64,000 nt of DNA from Gordionus sp. m RMFG-2023 (taxonomy: Eukaryota; Nematomorpha; Gordioida; Chordodea; Parachordodidae). Below are positions 11,060 to 22,385 of this stretch, in pieces (the stretch's first letter is position 1; each line of letters starts with the position of its first letter). The notes under the pieces were generated by a model. That model did not search any database, had not been told where the DNA came from, and saw nothing but the letters and a program-made list of their open reading frames with translations. Where the stretch lies: positions 34,954,508 through 35,018,507 of the forward strand of contig NC_088776.1 in assembly GCF_954871325.1 (NCBI RefSeq), written 5' to 3'. Made by a program: the position numbers and the translations under genes.

Positions 11060-12780
11060 GTATTTCTTTAAAAAAAAATACTAAAAAGTTTATATAAAGT
11101 TTCTATTTTTAATAGCAATTATAATAGTACCTATTAAGGTATACGATTTTAAGAGTAGTATATATATATAAACATAAAATTTGAGGTTTATTTAATTTAA
11201 AATTATTTGACCCTAGGGAAAAAGCCTGAATACATTAATGGGAAAGTATATTAATCATTGGTTAATATAAGAGGGGGAAGATTACCTATAAAGATATTAG
11301 GAAAGTTTGCTTAGATAATTTTATACATTAATTGGATAGAATTTTGCAAAATATATTGCAAACAAAAATTTCTCCCTGTTTCGGGAGGAGGTCCTTAGGC
11401 CGCAACAATTAGATAATTTTAAGGGCCGCCAAATTTGTTTTTCTTATGCATTTTAAAAAAAATCAAAAATTATTTAAAGTACTGGTCTAGATTCTAGAAA
11501 AAATTTAAAAAGGATTCAGTAGGGCCCCAGGCAAGCATAATGCAAGTCAGGTTTGACATGAATTGAAATTACAAGTAAATTACTTAAAACTATTGATCGA
11601 ATAGTATGTTTATTTTGTAATAGTAATAGTGAAAAAAGCTACCAATGGCTAATTATCTAAATGTTTTACTAATAAAAAATTTGAAAAAAGATAATTTAAA
11701 TTGTATTCTAATGCATTAGAAGTAAAACAAAAAATTAAATTAGGGCGTATCCAAATAATTTTTATTTTTATTAGAAATTAATCACAAAATGATTACAATT
11801 ACCCTGTCCTTTAAAAAGAGAGGGGAAGGGTATGTTCCGGATTCGTAACCCTAAACATTTTTGGACCCTGGTTCGGTAAGGATTCCCAGAACATTGATTT
11901 AAGTACATACAATTTTAAAGAATCCTTGACTTATTTTATTCTTTAAAGGGGCATGATAATGTGAGTATAATATTTTTTTACTAGTAGAGATAGCTCCTCG
12001 ACCATGGTCCTGATATCAAAAACCAATTTAATCGAACGATTAGAATTGATATTCAATCAAATTTTTCTTCTATATACTTATTATAGATTACAAATTATCG
12101 TTGTCAATGCGAATATTAAATCATTATCTTTGCTTAGTATATATATATATATAAAGAATTTCTATTAAATGCTGGTAGTCTAATTCTTTCACAATTCGTT
12201 ATAATTGGATTTAAAAATTGGAATTTCTTAACTTATTTCAATTTGCGCTTCAAAGTTGGCATATTAAAAGCGAATATACTAAAATAAATTTCTTATGTTT
12301 TCTCGGATGAATTAGCTTCGATACTTCGATCTAGATAAACTTAAAAAATTTGGAATAGAAAATTTATTTTGATATAAGTTATTCTGATCCTAAATGAGGC
12401 AGCCAGATATGTCATGATTTCCTCCGCTTCAAATAAAAAATGCCACTTTTGTATGATTATTAATACTTATAAAATATGACTAAAGCTAAATTATAAAAAT
12501 TTTTAAAACAATTCCGCGGTTAAATTTTCTGTAAACTATAAAGTAAAATAACTCCAAAATTGAAAAAATTAAAATAAGGTAATTATAATCAATGATTAGA
12601 CTTGGCTTCAAATGCCAGAAAATTTAAAGAAAGAAAAAAGAATTGACACAGCGATTAGGTGATAAGATTGCAAAGTTTTCAAATAATACTAAGGAAAAAT
12701 TCGCAGAAAAAAACAAATTATTATATTATTTTCATCATTATCAAAAAAATATGTATAAGGTATATATTATTTAACATCTA
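11060..12780. other. Intron sequence, no gene recognised
   Basis: Left part of the intron between the two EGF exons. Non-coding, with small G+C-rich patches near 11376-11420 and 11520 that resemble repeat debris. No clean repeat ends were found. Confidence 0.4.
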
Positions 12781-12833
12781 TCAAACTTTGAATGATTATT
12801 TAAAAAATGAATGTTGTGATTTACTATAATTAA

Positions 12834-13277
12834 AGATTATCCTGATATGAAAAAAGTATTTAAAATTGCTACCCTACCTACCTGCGCATTAGTTAAAAGA
12901 CTTTTTAGTTTTGTTAAAAATGCGTTTAAACGGGGATGCCTCAATGATGAAACCTATGAGGGTTTTCTTAATAAACAATAATATTTTATAATCATCTTAA
13001 ATACTATATTACATATATAAATAAAATATCAAACTCAATAAGAAATGTTTGGTTCAATTCACAATTTGAGTTTTAAAAAAGATTTTTAATTTTGGCATTA
13101 TACACATTTTACATGTTTATAAGTTTAAAAAATGATGAATCTTAATTGTATCTTAAATATCTTAAAAAATGGATCTGTATGTAGATACATAATTCGGTCA
13201 TGTATCTGTATCTAGCTATATTGCAGGCCATGTATGTTATTTCGATATATATATGAAAAAATCTTTTAACAACTCTG
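12834..13277 (+). mobile_element. hAT 3' fragment, same family as the element at 1-1300
   Basis: The frame ending at 12981 reads DYPDMKKVFKIATLP, TCALVKRLFSF and LNDETYEGFL, matching the hAT C-terminal dimerisation region (YPxL...LPxTSxxxERLFS...LxxET). About 290 bases on, the element ends at 13277 with TTTTAACAACTCTG, the reverse complement of the CAGAGTTGTTAAA end seen at 1300. TGTATCTGTATCTAG subterminal motifs precede it, as in the first element. The 5' portion was not found. The copy lies just upstream of the second EGF exon. Confidence 0.75.
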
Positions 13278-13306
13278 ATTTACTGATACTCTACATTTTT
13301 TTATAG

Positions 13307-13441
13307 ATATAGATGAATGTTACTTGACAAGTAAGGGAGCGAATTATTGTTTGAATGGAGCAACGTGTTTAAATATGAAACCTCCTCTAATGTATTTATG
13401 TTTATGTCAACCTTACACTTTCGGGAAAGGTTGTGAAAAAA
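13307..13441 (+). CDS. EGF-discoidin gene: calcium-binding-type EGF domain exon
   Basis: After the acceptor TTTTTTTATAG the exon, joined to G from the previous exon, encodes DIDECYLTSKGANYCLNGATC..., then LCLCQPYTFGKGCEK. The DIDEC opening is the calcium-binding EGF signature, and all six cysteines are present (C-x9-C-x5-C, then C-x-C-x8-C). The phase is 1 at both ends, the rule for EGF modules shuffled as single exons. A donor GTAATC follows at 13442. No lesions. Confidence 0.92.
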
Positions 13442-15690
13442 GTAATCATTCTATTTTATTTCTACTACACTTCAATCCTAAATATTTGTTTATCAATTTT
13501 ACGGGATTGAAAAATGGTTTAATTTTAACTAGAACTTTATAATTAAGTGTTTATTATTCTGTAAATGAAAAGAGTAGATATGCAACCATAAAATTTTACT
13601 GGGGTGAGAGAGAGGGGTATATATGCAAATTTATATTTTTATCTGGTATTTAATTTGACCCAAATCGGGTGCGCAAGTGGGGTAAACATTTTAATCTTTT
13701 GAAAAAAGTTTAAAAAATTGACATTTTTAATAATATATCAAAATAAAATTTAAAATAACCAATATTCATTAATTCAAATAAATCAAATGCATATAGTTAA
13801 TAAAATATAATTCTTAGGGAAATAAACTAAACCTGAACTCAACCCTTACTATTTATCGGACCGAAATAAAACCTGAACCATTAAAATTTTCGGTACCGGA
13901 GCCTGAACTTCTAAAAAGAAACCGGGCTGAATCATTTGGCACAAACTAACTATTTAAATATAATTATCAATAAATTATATTGATTGATAAGCAGTCGCCA
14001 TTTTTATATATTGCTATTATTTGACGATGCCACCTACCAAATATTTTCAACCATAAAATTTATTCTTTCTCCTTATATGTATTATTTGACAGAAGATAAT
14101 CTCAAAAATATTTTAATTGTAGACCTCAATATTATTTTTTATGGAAAATTATTGAAATAATTATTTATATCATGCCTAAGGGGGAAAATGGGGGCATTCT
14201 TCCTCTTCGAAAAATTGCCTGTTTTCGTAATCATCAGTTTAAACTAATAAAAATCCCCTAATACTGACCCACCTCCCACTACTCAAAAAAGCAATAATTT
14301 AAAAGAAAAGTAACTAGCTAATGACTTTTCTTTTAAAATAATAAATATAATTCAAAATTCTGAGAAAAAATTTTTTTAAAAATGGAAAGTGCAACTAAAG
14401 AAAAATTACAGTAAAAATGATGGGTTAACAAATTATTTATTTAGTCTTCAATGTAACTATAACTAGTGGCTATAACAAGTCACCTTTCAAAAATAACTTT
14501 TAACAACACAATTATTTGCATTAAAAAATATAAAATATATATTTGCATCGAAAAAATATATATGTAAGTGAGGCATTATATTTAATAAACAGTAATTTTC
14601 AACGTAATAAATGAGATATATAAAATATATTATACTATTTACCACATTTTTAAAAGTAGTTTGAAAATTAATGTAATTAGTTACAAATATTTTTCTTAAA
14701 AATTTAACTAGCTACTTGAACATAACTAGAATATTCCACCTAATAGGGTTTTCCTCCCCTAAGTAAAACGCCTATGATTTATATTAAAGTTAGTAAATAC
14801 TGTTTAGTTGTTATAATTTATTTATTAGTTATATATGCATATGTATAATAATAATTATAAAAAAACATTAGTTGCTTTTATATGAGTTTTCATGATAAAA
14901 TCTATATTGAAATAAGGTTCAACGCTAATCGATATAATTATTTAAGAAACAAACTTAAACCATAAGCTTATTTTATCTGAACCAGAGCCTGAATTGATAT
15001 TTGTTAGGGCTTAAATCCCTGAATAAAAAAAATGAATTTCTTACAAAATAAAAATAAAATTAAAAAGATTTTATAAAAGTAAAGAAACCATATGGTTCAA
15101 AAGGGGCCCCCTGCACCCCACCTAGCCATTTTATCATATAAATCAGAGACCTACAAATTCTAGGCCCTGTCCGAATTTTTAAAAAATTTTATTTCGAGCA
15201 ATGACTGACCTGAATTTTTTTTTTATTTTAAAGCATGGGAAACATTTTGAGCAGTAATGGAATATTAAACGCTTTATTGCATTGACGTATGCAGCGGGGG
15301 AGGGGCAGGGGGACAAATGCCCACCCCAAAGCCAAAAAATGCAGATGCCGGATATATTTTTCAAAAATATTTTTGTTTAGAGTGTTAGTTTAAACATTTC
15401 CATATTTTTTAATTCGTTTGTAAATAAAAATTTTAACTTGTAAAAATTGATAAGAATATATAAATATGTTATTTTAACAACTTTTTACAAGTCAAATAAT
15501 TTTATTTTCAAATAAAATAATAAATATGGAAATGTTTTGAATTAAATTTACACAGTACATATTAATTTATAGTTAATATTTATTACTATCTCATATTAAA
15601 TATATATTTAATTACATTTATTATCACATTCATAACTAAGTTTATCAATTAATTTCGATTTCAAGTTTTCCGGCGTAATATTTTCTAGTC
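13442..15690. other. Start of the 10.7-kb intron; repeat debris
   Basis: A+T-rich. A stretch at about 13640-13930 carries decayed CCGAA/CCTGAACC/CCGGGC words of the GGCC-rich repeat class. G+C-rich patches occur near 15100-15120 and 15290-15320 (GGGGGAGGGGCAGGGGGAC). No exon or complete element. Confidence 0.4.
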
Positions 15691-15699
15691 AAATAATAA

Positions 15700-17008
15700 T
15701 TATTCTGAAATTGTCCAACAGGGAGAAAGAAATTGCAACCTTGCCCTACGAGATAGAGTCTCCACCATCAAGCAGTAACAGCTTTTATGGAGTTAGAAGA
15801 GCCGATTATTTGCTATTACTGACATATCACAATGGCCTGAAAGAAATTTTTCCTTAGAAGCAAGAAAATTATTGGATTCAATGTTTATTCCACATTTTTT
15901 GTCTCATTAGAATGTACAACTATTTTATGTATTACTTTTCAAAAACATGATGACTTGATTAAGAAGATGAGAATAGCGGAGAGCATTTTATTAGAATTCA
16001 AGGAAATTAGGGCTAATGTTTATGAAGAATTTCATGTTTTATATGTTATTGTTAAGTCAAAAGCAGAGCTATACGTGTTTAATATTTGTCTCACTCGACT
16101 TGCAGCAAGGCAAGCTCATAGTAACATTAATAAAGGATCAGTAGAAGAGTGTATCTTAGATACAAATACATTGATAAACCAAATAAATGAATGGTTTTTA
16201 ATTCATTATGCAGCACTTACCAATCTGCAAATATTATTTCCATAAAAGCCTTCCCAACCTTTCTCAGATGGTGATAGAAAAAAATATTTGTTGGATTTTT
16301 ATCATGAAGATGTTAAAGTATCTTATTATGATGCCTTATTAGCTGAATAACTATGTTTATAAGATTAACTATGGTTGATACAGTCCCAAAAATTGCTATG
16401 GATGCTCTGCATTATTTCAAACACATTTTAGATTATATTCCCAATGTATTAAAAGGGTTTATATATATTAGCAACTCTTCCCAATAGTAAACTCATGAGA
16501 GAACATTCTCTTTTTTAAGAAGAATAACAGAGCCCTGCAGAGTACCATTTGCAGGGAACGACCCTGATTTTTTTAAAGATTTTTACGGCTAAGCTCAATT
16601 TTTTTAAAATAAAATTTTCAGACCCGACCCGGATTTTTTAAAAATAAATTATATTTATTTTTGATTTTTATAGCTAATAATAATGATTTCAAATATAGGC
16701 TGTTTTAAAATATACAGTCCGGCCCGGATATTTTTTTTAAAAAAATTTTCAGGCCCGGCATAGATGTTTTTTTTTAAAAATTCAGGCTCAGCCCGGGTGT
16801 TTTTTTTAAAAATTTCGGGCCCGGCCATACGGTCCGGCCCGGGGGCCGGGCCTGCAGGTCTCTGAAAAACATACCAAGAAGTACAACTTTTGAAAGTAGA
16901 TTGAAAGGTTTGGATCTTTTGAATATTCATAGGCATTTGGCAACAAGCAAGGATGAGATAATTGAAAAATTAGCTCAATCCCAACGAAGATTGGATTTTA
17001 CATTGTAA
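15700..17008 (+). mobile_element. Decayed hAT copy (52-kDa-repressor-like), interrupted
   Basis: A piece at 15955-16245 has hAT words (LTRLAARQAHSNIN, SVEECILDT). A terminal piece reads FLRRI before 16528 and, after 16864, RSTTFESRLKGLDLLNIHRHL..., ending at stop 17008. This is the hAT C-terminal SxLRRIKTYLRST...RLxGLALLNIHR motif, split by the GGCC-rich element at 16529-16863. Many frames are broken. The ends of the element were not found. Confidence 0.75.
16529..16863. mobile_element. GGCC-rich non-autonomous element nested in a hAT relic
   Basis: The left end reads AGAGCCCTGCAG and the right end, reverse-complemented, AGAGACCTGCAGGCCCGG. The interior is a run of CCGGCCCGG words separated by T/A tracts. 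With a one-base shift of the ends, the flanks GAATAACA (16522-16529) and GAAAAACA (16864-16871) match at 7 of 8 bases, consistent with an 8-bp target duplication. The element splits the conserved C-terminal motif of the host hAT, which dates it after that copy. Confidence 0.7.
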
Positions 17009-18140
17009 ATATATAACATACAAAATACAATTATTCCCTAAGCTTTTTGTATATTAATTTATATTTCTAACATTTAAATTTTTTATACTTTATATATAAA
17101 ATTTAAAGCTCAATAAATTCAAATTTCTATTTTGGGTCATTTAAGTGATTCTTTACATATAATTATTTTATAATTCACATTAATTTAAAATTGTGTATTA
17201 GAAATAGTTATTAGTCCTAATAAATTTATGCTTGATATTTTTAAAAAACAATAATATTTCTTAAAAAATTTTATTATCCCCCCCCCCCCAGACCAAATTC
17301 CCAGACCAAATTCCTGCGTACGCGTATGCTTTATTGTATTACTTTCTAATATTTTCCAACTCATTAATTGATATAATTTGAAAAAAAAATTTAATTGGCC
17401 TGGATTTAAATTTTTTTAAATTTTTAAGCCCTGACTAGCCCAGATTTTTTAATTTTAAATTTTAAAGTCCGGCTTGGTTTGGATTTTTAAAATCTTACCA
17501 TTTTACTACCCATTCCGAGCTGGTCCTTACGGGCCGATTTAGGAGTGGGCCTGTAGTTCTCTAATATCAATTAATATTCAGCAAATAATAAATTTTGACA
17601 AATAAATTGTGGTAAATGACTTATTTATAAAATTATTGGTTCATTTTCTAATTCTAATCATTTTTTTTATTCAAAACAAATTGCAAAAATCTACAGAAAA
17701 TTTCAAGCAGTTTTAAAAAATTTCTCTTTCCAGCCTTGCCCGGGTCAGTTTTTATTTTCGAGTCAGACTGGGTTTTTTATTTTTTTATTTATAAAGTTGG
17801 GCTTATGATTTATTCATTTTACGGTCTGGCATATTTTTAAAACTTCCTGAAATATTGAAAGAGATAGAATAGTACCCTCACCCCCAACCCGTATTTACGG
17901 ACCTGGTAAAATTTTAGAAATCTTTAACTTTCCACATGCAACCTATAAAATAATGCAATTACCATAGTTGAGAATCCTTATTTTTAAATATCGACCCATT
18001 TTAAATATACATTGCATTAAATTTTATTTTCGATAGCATCTGTTTAGCTTTAAAAAAATATATGTTTTGATATAAAATTATTTTTAAAAGTTTTCGATAA
18101 AAAGAAAATATATTGTAGTTTTCGTCAATCGTAACGTTTA
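17009..18140. other. Intron sequence with GGCC-class debris
   Basis: Fragments rich in GGCC and GCCCGG words occur at about 17395-17560 and 17730-17840, with a C-tract at 17279-17290. No complete ends or coding signal. Confidence 0.4.
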
Positions 18141-18148
18141 GTAGCGAT

Positions 18149-20538
18149 CAGGGTCCCCTTCAACGGGGGGGAGGGGGGTCCGAAGCAACTGCTTCAGTAA
18201 ATTTGAGTGGGGGTACTTTTTTTAAAAAAATTTTTTTATTTTAATTTTTTTTACATCCATCATGATCGTGTGATTTCTGGTTTATAAACGTAATAATAAG
18301 AGCCCCCCCCCATCACTTAATATTTATTAGTAAATTTTATTTATCTCGTAACCAAGCCTTCTGGGGGAACAGGCAACAAGAAGGCAATATGATGGCCCTT
18401 ATTAAGCTTATTGCAGATTCTGAACCTATACAAAAAATGTATATACAGCAAAATGAAGAAAGAAAAAAGGATAAAAAAAATAATAGATTAAAAACGAAAT
18501 TATATTCAAACCTATTATCATATAATAACTGTTATTATATGATAATAGGTTACATAAACATTCTCATTGAAACCATGAAAAATATGGTTATAAAAAAAAT
18601 TCAAAATGAGATTACATTTAACAGGTGCTTTTCAATCATAGTTGATGGCACATACGATGTTTCGAAATCAGAAGCAATAGCTTTGATAGTAAGATATGTT
18701 GAAAATAGTGAGACGCCGAAGCCTGTTGAAAGACTGATTGACATATATTGTACGGGAAATACCACAGGTCTCGATATAAAGCATAATATAATATCCAAAC
18801 TTGGCTCGATGAATTTACGCCTTGAATATCTAGTTGGGCAAAGTTATGATGGCGCCTCAAACATGAGTGGAAGAATCAATGGTGTGCCAGCCTTGATTAG
18901 AGGAGAGGCGCATAAGGCATCTTTTATTTGGTATTATTGTCATCGATTAAATTTAATCGTTGTTCAATTATGCCAATCATTTAAAGAACTTCGAAATGTT
19001 CTAGGAATACTAGATGAGATTTATGTCTATTTTAATGGTGTTAAAAGATATGAGGTACTCAAAAAATTTCAGTGTAATGATCTGAAAAAATCGCAACGAT
19101 TTCTAAGCGTCAAGAATACCACTAGGTAATAGTACCTTATTTATTTAGATTTAAAATGTTTTTTTATTTAGAAGCTGGCTATCCTCATATAAAGCTATTG
19201 TAAATTTTTTCTACTTTATGATGCCTTGAGGGCATAAGGATTTTAAAGATCCTGCCACTTCCACCATGGCTAGTGCTATAGTCTTTAGAATAGAAAAATT
19301 TGATTTTATTTATCTTATCACTTTGTGTTTTGGATAAAATATTGTTGATAACAAGTTTAGCTTGTACAAAATTGCAAACCATTTCGAAGGATATAGGGTT
19401 TGCAATAAATCAAATTCAATTGGCAAAAGATTGCTTGATTAATTTGAGAAGTATAATATAAATTATTTATTGTCTTAATTATTTTTTAATCTAATAGATA
19501 ATAACACTGAATTTTTGGATATTTTTTCAAAGGCAAAAGATTTTATGAAGGAGAGAAATCTACCTTTTGATTTTGAAAGTTCTAAACTTCAAACATTACA
19601 ATCCAAAAAGGAGAGGTATATATACTTTCATCAAATATAGAAATTTTTTTTAGCTTTAAAATAGGTGTGTTTTATGCTGCACTCGATAATTATTGCAGTT
19701 TAACGAAAGATTTAATGATGATTCGATGAAATTTTTACATCAAACATCATTTTTTACGCCAAATAATGTGGCAGAAAAATCAATTATTAAGGAAGATATC
19801 GAGGATATCTATGAATTTTACAATTTAAATTCAAGTCAAATTTTCGAAGAAGTGTTGAAGTTTAGAAATATTTATAAGATGGCCAAATCAGGGGAATGTA
19901 ATTATTACTCATGACCTAGAGGTTCAAGAATCTAAAGAATTGTCAGATTCTGAGAATTGTAAATTTATTTAATTAAAATATTTTTACCAATACATTATTT
20001 AGCTTCTTCTGATGATGATGATAATTCAGGGACTTACGATTCAGATTGGAAAAACTATTCATTTATTTTACCTTATCGTTTACTTTAAAATTTTTCTGCT
20101 TTCCCTAATTTAAGAATTTTATATAAATATTTATTAACCATTCCCACAACCTCATGTACTGCCGAAAGAGTCATGAGTAAAATTAAATTAATTAAAACAA
20201 GACTGCGCAGTACCATGAAAGATTCTTTTCTCAATAATTTAACCATATTATCAATGGAAAATTTTTTATTTAAACAATTAAATACTGATGAAATTATAAA
20301 TTCTTTCACTATCTCTTCCCCTAATTTATCTAAATTATTAATTTAAAAATAATATTTATAAAGTTATATTTTTTGCATTTTATTTATATTATATATTAAA
20401 AATTGATGCAATAAAAATTATTTTTGAAATTTATGGGTGTCATAATTATCATTTTTTCGAAGGGGGGGATACTTTTCAAGGGGGTACTTTTCATGGAGGT
20501 ATTCTGCTTCATTCGCTCAAAAAGTGTAGGGGCCACTT
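18149..20538 (+). mobile_element. hAT transposon, DUF4371/ZMYM-like, with 8-bp target duplication
   Basis: GTAGCGAT occurs at 18141-18148 and again at 20539-20546, an exact 8-bp target duplication. Ends are imperfectly inverted: CAGGGTCCCCTTC on the left, AAGTGGCCCCTACAC read inward from the right. The interior carries a multi-exon transposase on the plus strand (18356-20345). The element sits in the large intron of the EGF-discoidin gene. G-tracts lie inside both ends. Confidence 0.88.
18356..20345 (+). pseudogene. hAT transposase, DUF4371-type, multi-exon and decayed
   Basis: The main open exon runs to 19125 and has AFWGNRQQEGNMMALIKLI near its start, then SIIVDGTYDVSKSEAIALIV, VGQSYDGASNMSG and YYCHRLNLIVV: the DUF4371 plus hAT catalytic pattern of ZMYM1-like transposases. 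A phase-matched intron joins 19125 to 19172 (TTR-SWLSSYKAI). Later pieces lie at about 19498-19615 and 19690-19910. The C-terminal dimerisation region is at about 20040-20345 (FPNLRILYKYLLTIP, CTAERVMSKIKLIKTRLRST). In-frame stops shortly after the second exon begins and again further on mean it is unlikely to be functional. Confidence 0.85.
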
Positions 20539-20986
20539 GTAGCGATCATAGCCATTCCTGGGGGGGGGGGAGGTTACCCACTCCTTATTCAAATATTGAT
20601 TTTATTGCTAAGTAATAAAAGATAGCTCCTAAAGTGTTTGAAAATTTTCTACCACGTGGGGACAAGAATATAAAGCAAGATCGTCATTAAAATTGGAAGA
20701 GGTGTCTTAATTTGGATTCCTTTTTTGCTGATTTTAATAGTTGGTTATGAAGGAATGGGGAGAATATCATCATTAGTTTAGGAACCGGTGGGGTATAGAA
20801 GTCCAATTTTTCTTTTAACGTGGTTTTTATATTTATAAAAGAGTGATCCATACGTGACGTTAGTCATATGTCATGTTGATTTAACCTTTACTATGCATAA
20901 TTTTGATTAAATAGCTGTAATTAATCAAAATGTAATTATATTTATGAAAAATATCACAACTTAAATTTAGCTTAATTATTATAATA

Positions 20987-22385
20987 CTAGTAGATAGCCC
21001 GTCAAAAATGACGGGAAATAAAAATTTTCTTCTTACTTTTATGCATGTTACCTGTTATTTGAAAATAATATCCAATTTTTATTCTTCTTACCCCCTCATC
21101 CCTTCAGGCCAGGTTTAATCTATTAAAACTAAGTGCTATGGTTTGAGTAAAAATAAATTTAAAGCATTTACTTGATAATACCAATATTATTTGTTAAATA
21201 TTACTGATTACTTATACCTAATATTTACTATTAAAAAAATTCCCAGGCAAAGTCCAAAGCCATATTAATTATGAAAAATTCTTCCAAGCCCAATGAAAGA
21301 TCATAATAATTTTGGTAGTTAAGAACTGAAATAAGATATTTAAATAATCATAATGAATTTAAAAATACAATCAAAATTCAGATTTTCATGGGCCTTGGTT
21401 TTTTGATCAGGTCAAGCCCAGGCCTGCAAAAAAATTTGTTTTGGGCCAATGTCTGACCTATAATTAATAATAAAGAAATTCTCAAGCGTCCAAGCTCATC
21501 ATAATTTTGAAAAATTTTCCCCAAGCCCAGCCCAATATAATTTATAAAAATATTTCCCAAGCCCAGCCCAACCCATAATAATTTTATAAAAAAAATTTCT
21601 CAAACCTGGCCAACCGATAGTAATTTAAATTTTTTTCCAAGCCTGGAGATTGGTAAATATCTAAAAACCATATCTATTTTTTAGTGAATACTATTTTTTT
21701 GAATAAAAATATTTTTAAATTAGATTTTACCTGAGGGCCATATAAATATTCGTGTTAAATTTATACCTATGCCTGATATTAAAAAAATTCCCAAGCCAGG
21801 TCCTCGCACTTGGTTTTCTCAAACCCGCAAAAGACCATAATAATTTTGATAGTTGAGGACTGAAATAATATATAGAAAGTCACAATGCATTTAAAAATAA
21901 AATCAGAATATGAAAGTTGCATGGGCCTTGATGGATCAGGCCTTGCCATGTCTGCAAAAAAAATTTCAGGTCAATCTATAACCCATATTTAAAATTCAAA
22001 AATCTTAAAGAACCTCTATTTTAAATTTTATCCAATATGATTTCCATCAGATTTTTAAATTTTGATATTTCTAATACATGCTCACAGTATACATTGCAAC
22101 AATTTTACCTCTTTTACTCTTAAATTTTAATATTTATATTTATTAATAAAGTATATTTAATACCATACACACAAACTAAATAATTACCCTTCAACATCTT
22201 TATAATTAATACTTTAAATTTAATTATGTTCAAATTGGTTCATGCGTGAAATATATATAAATTAATATTTTAAATTTATTTATATTCAAGTTGGTGCATG
22301 CGGTAAAGCATATGCCTTTTAAACGGGGTACGATTCTCGTAGAGAACAAAAAATTAACATTACACTATATAATCTCCTTAAATTT
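20987..22385 (-). mobile_element. Helitron-like non-autonomous element, copy A
   Basis: Read on the minus strand the element ends with the hairpin CCCGTCATTTTTGACGGG (21015-20998), seven bases, then CTAG (20990-20987), followed by T. This is the layout of a Helitron 3' end. The body contains decayed CCAAGCCCAGCCC words. A homologous copy lies inverted at about 62700-63580; both share a tRNA-like segment at the far end. No Rep/helicase coding. The 5' boundary at 22385 is only where similarity to the other copy fades. Confidence 0.55.
22285..22345 (+). pseudogene. tRNA-like segment (possible tRNA-derived repeat)
   Basis: GGTGCATGCGGTAAAGC resembles a tRNA D-arm/A box, CCTTTTAAA an anticodon loop with TTT (lysine), and GGTACGATTCTCG a T-arm/B box. 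The variable region is short and no full cloverleaf forms, so this is a relic or a SINE head, not a working tRNA. A related segment occurs inverted at 62835-62905. Confidence 0.4.

Noticed and set aside
22285-22345. A working lysine tRNA
   Set aside because: No full cloverleaf and a short variable region; listed only as a tRNA-like relic.
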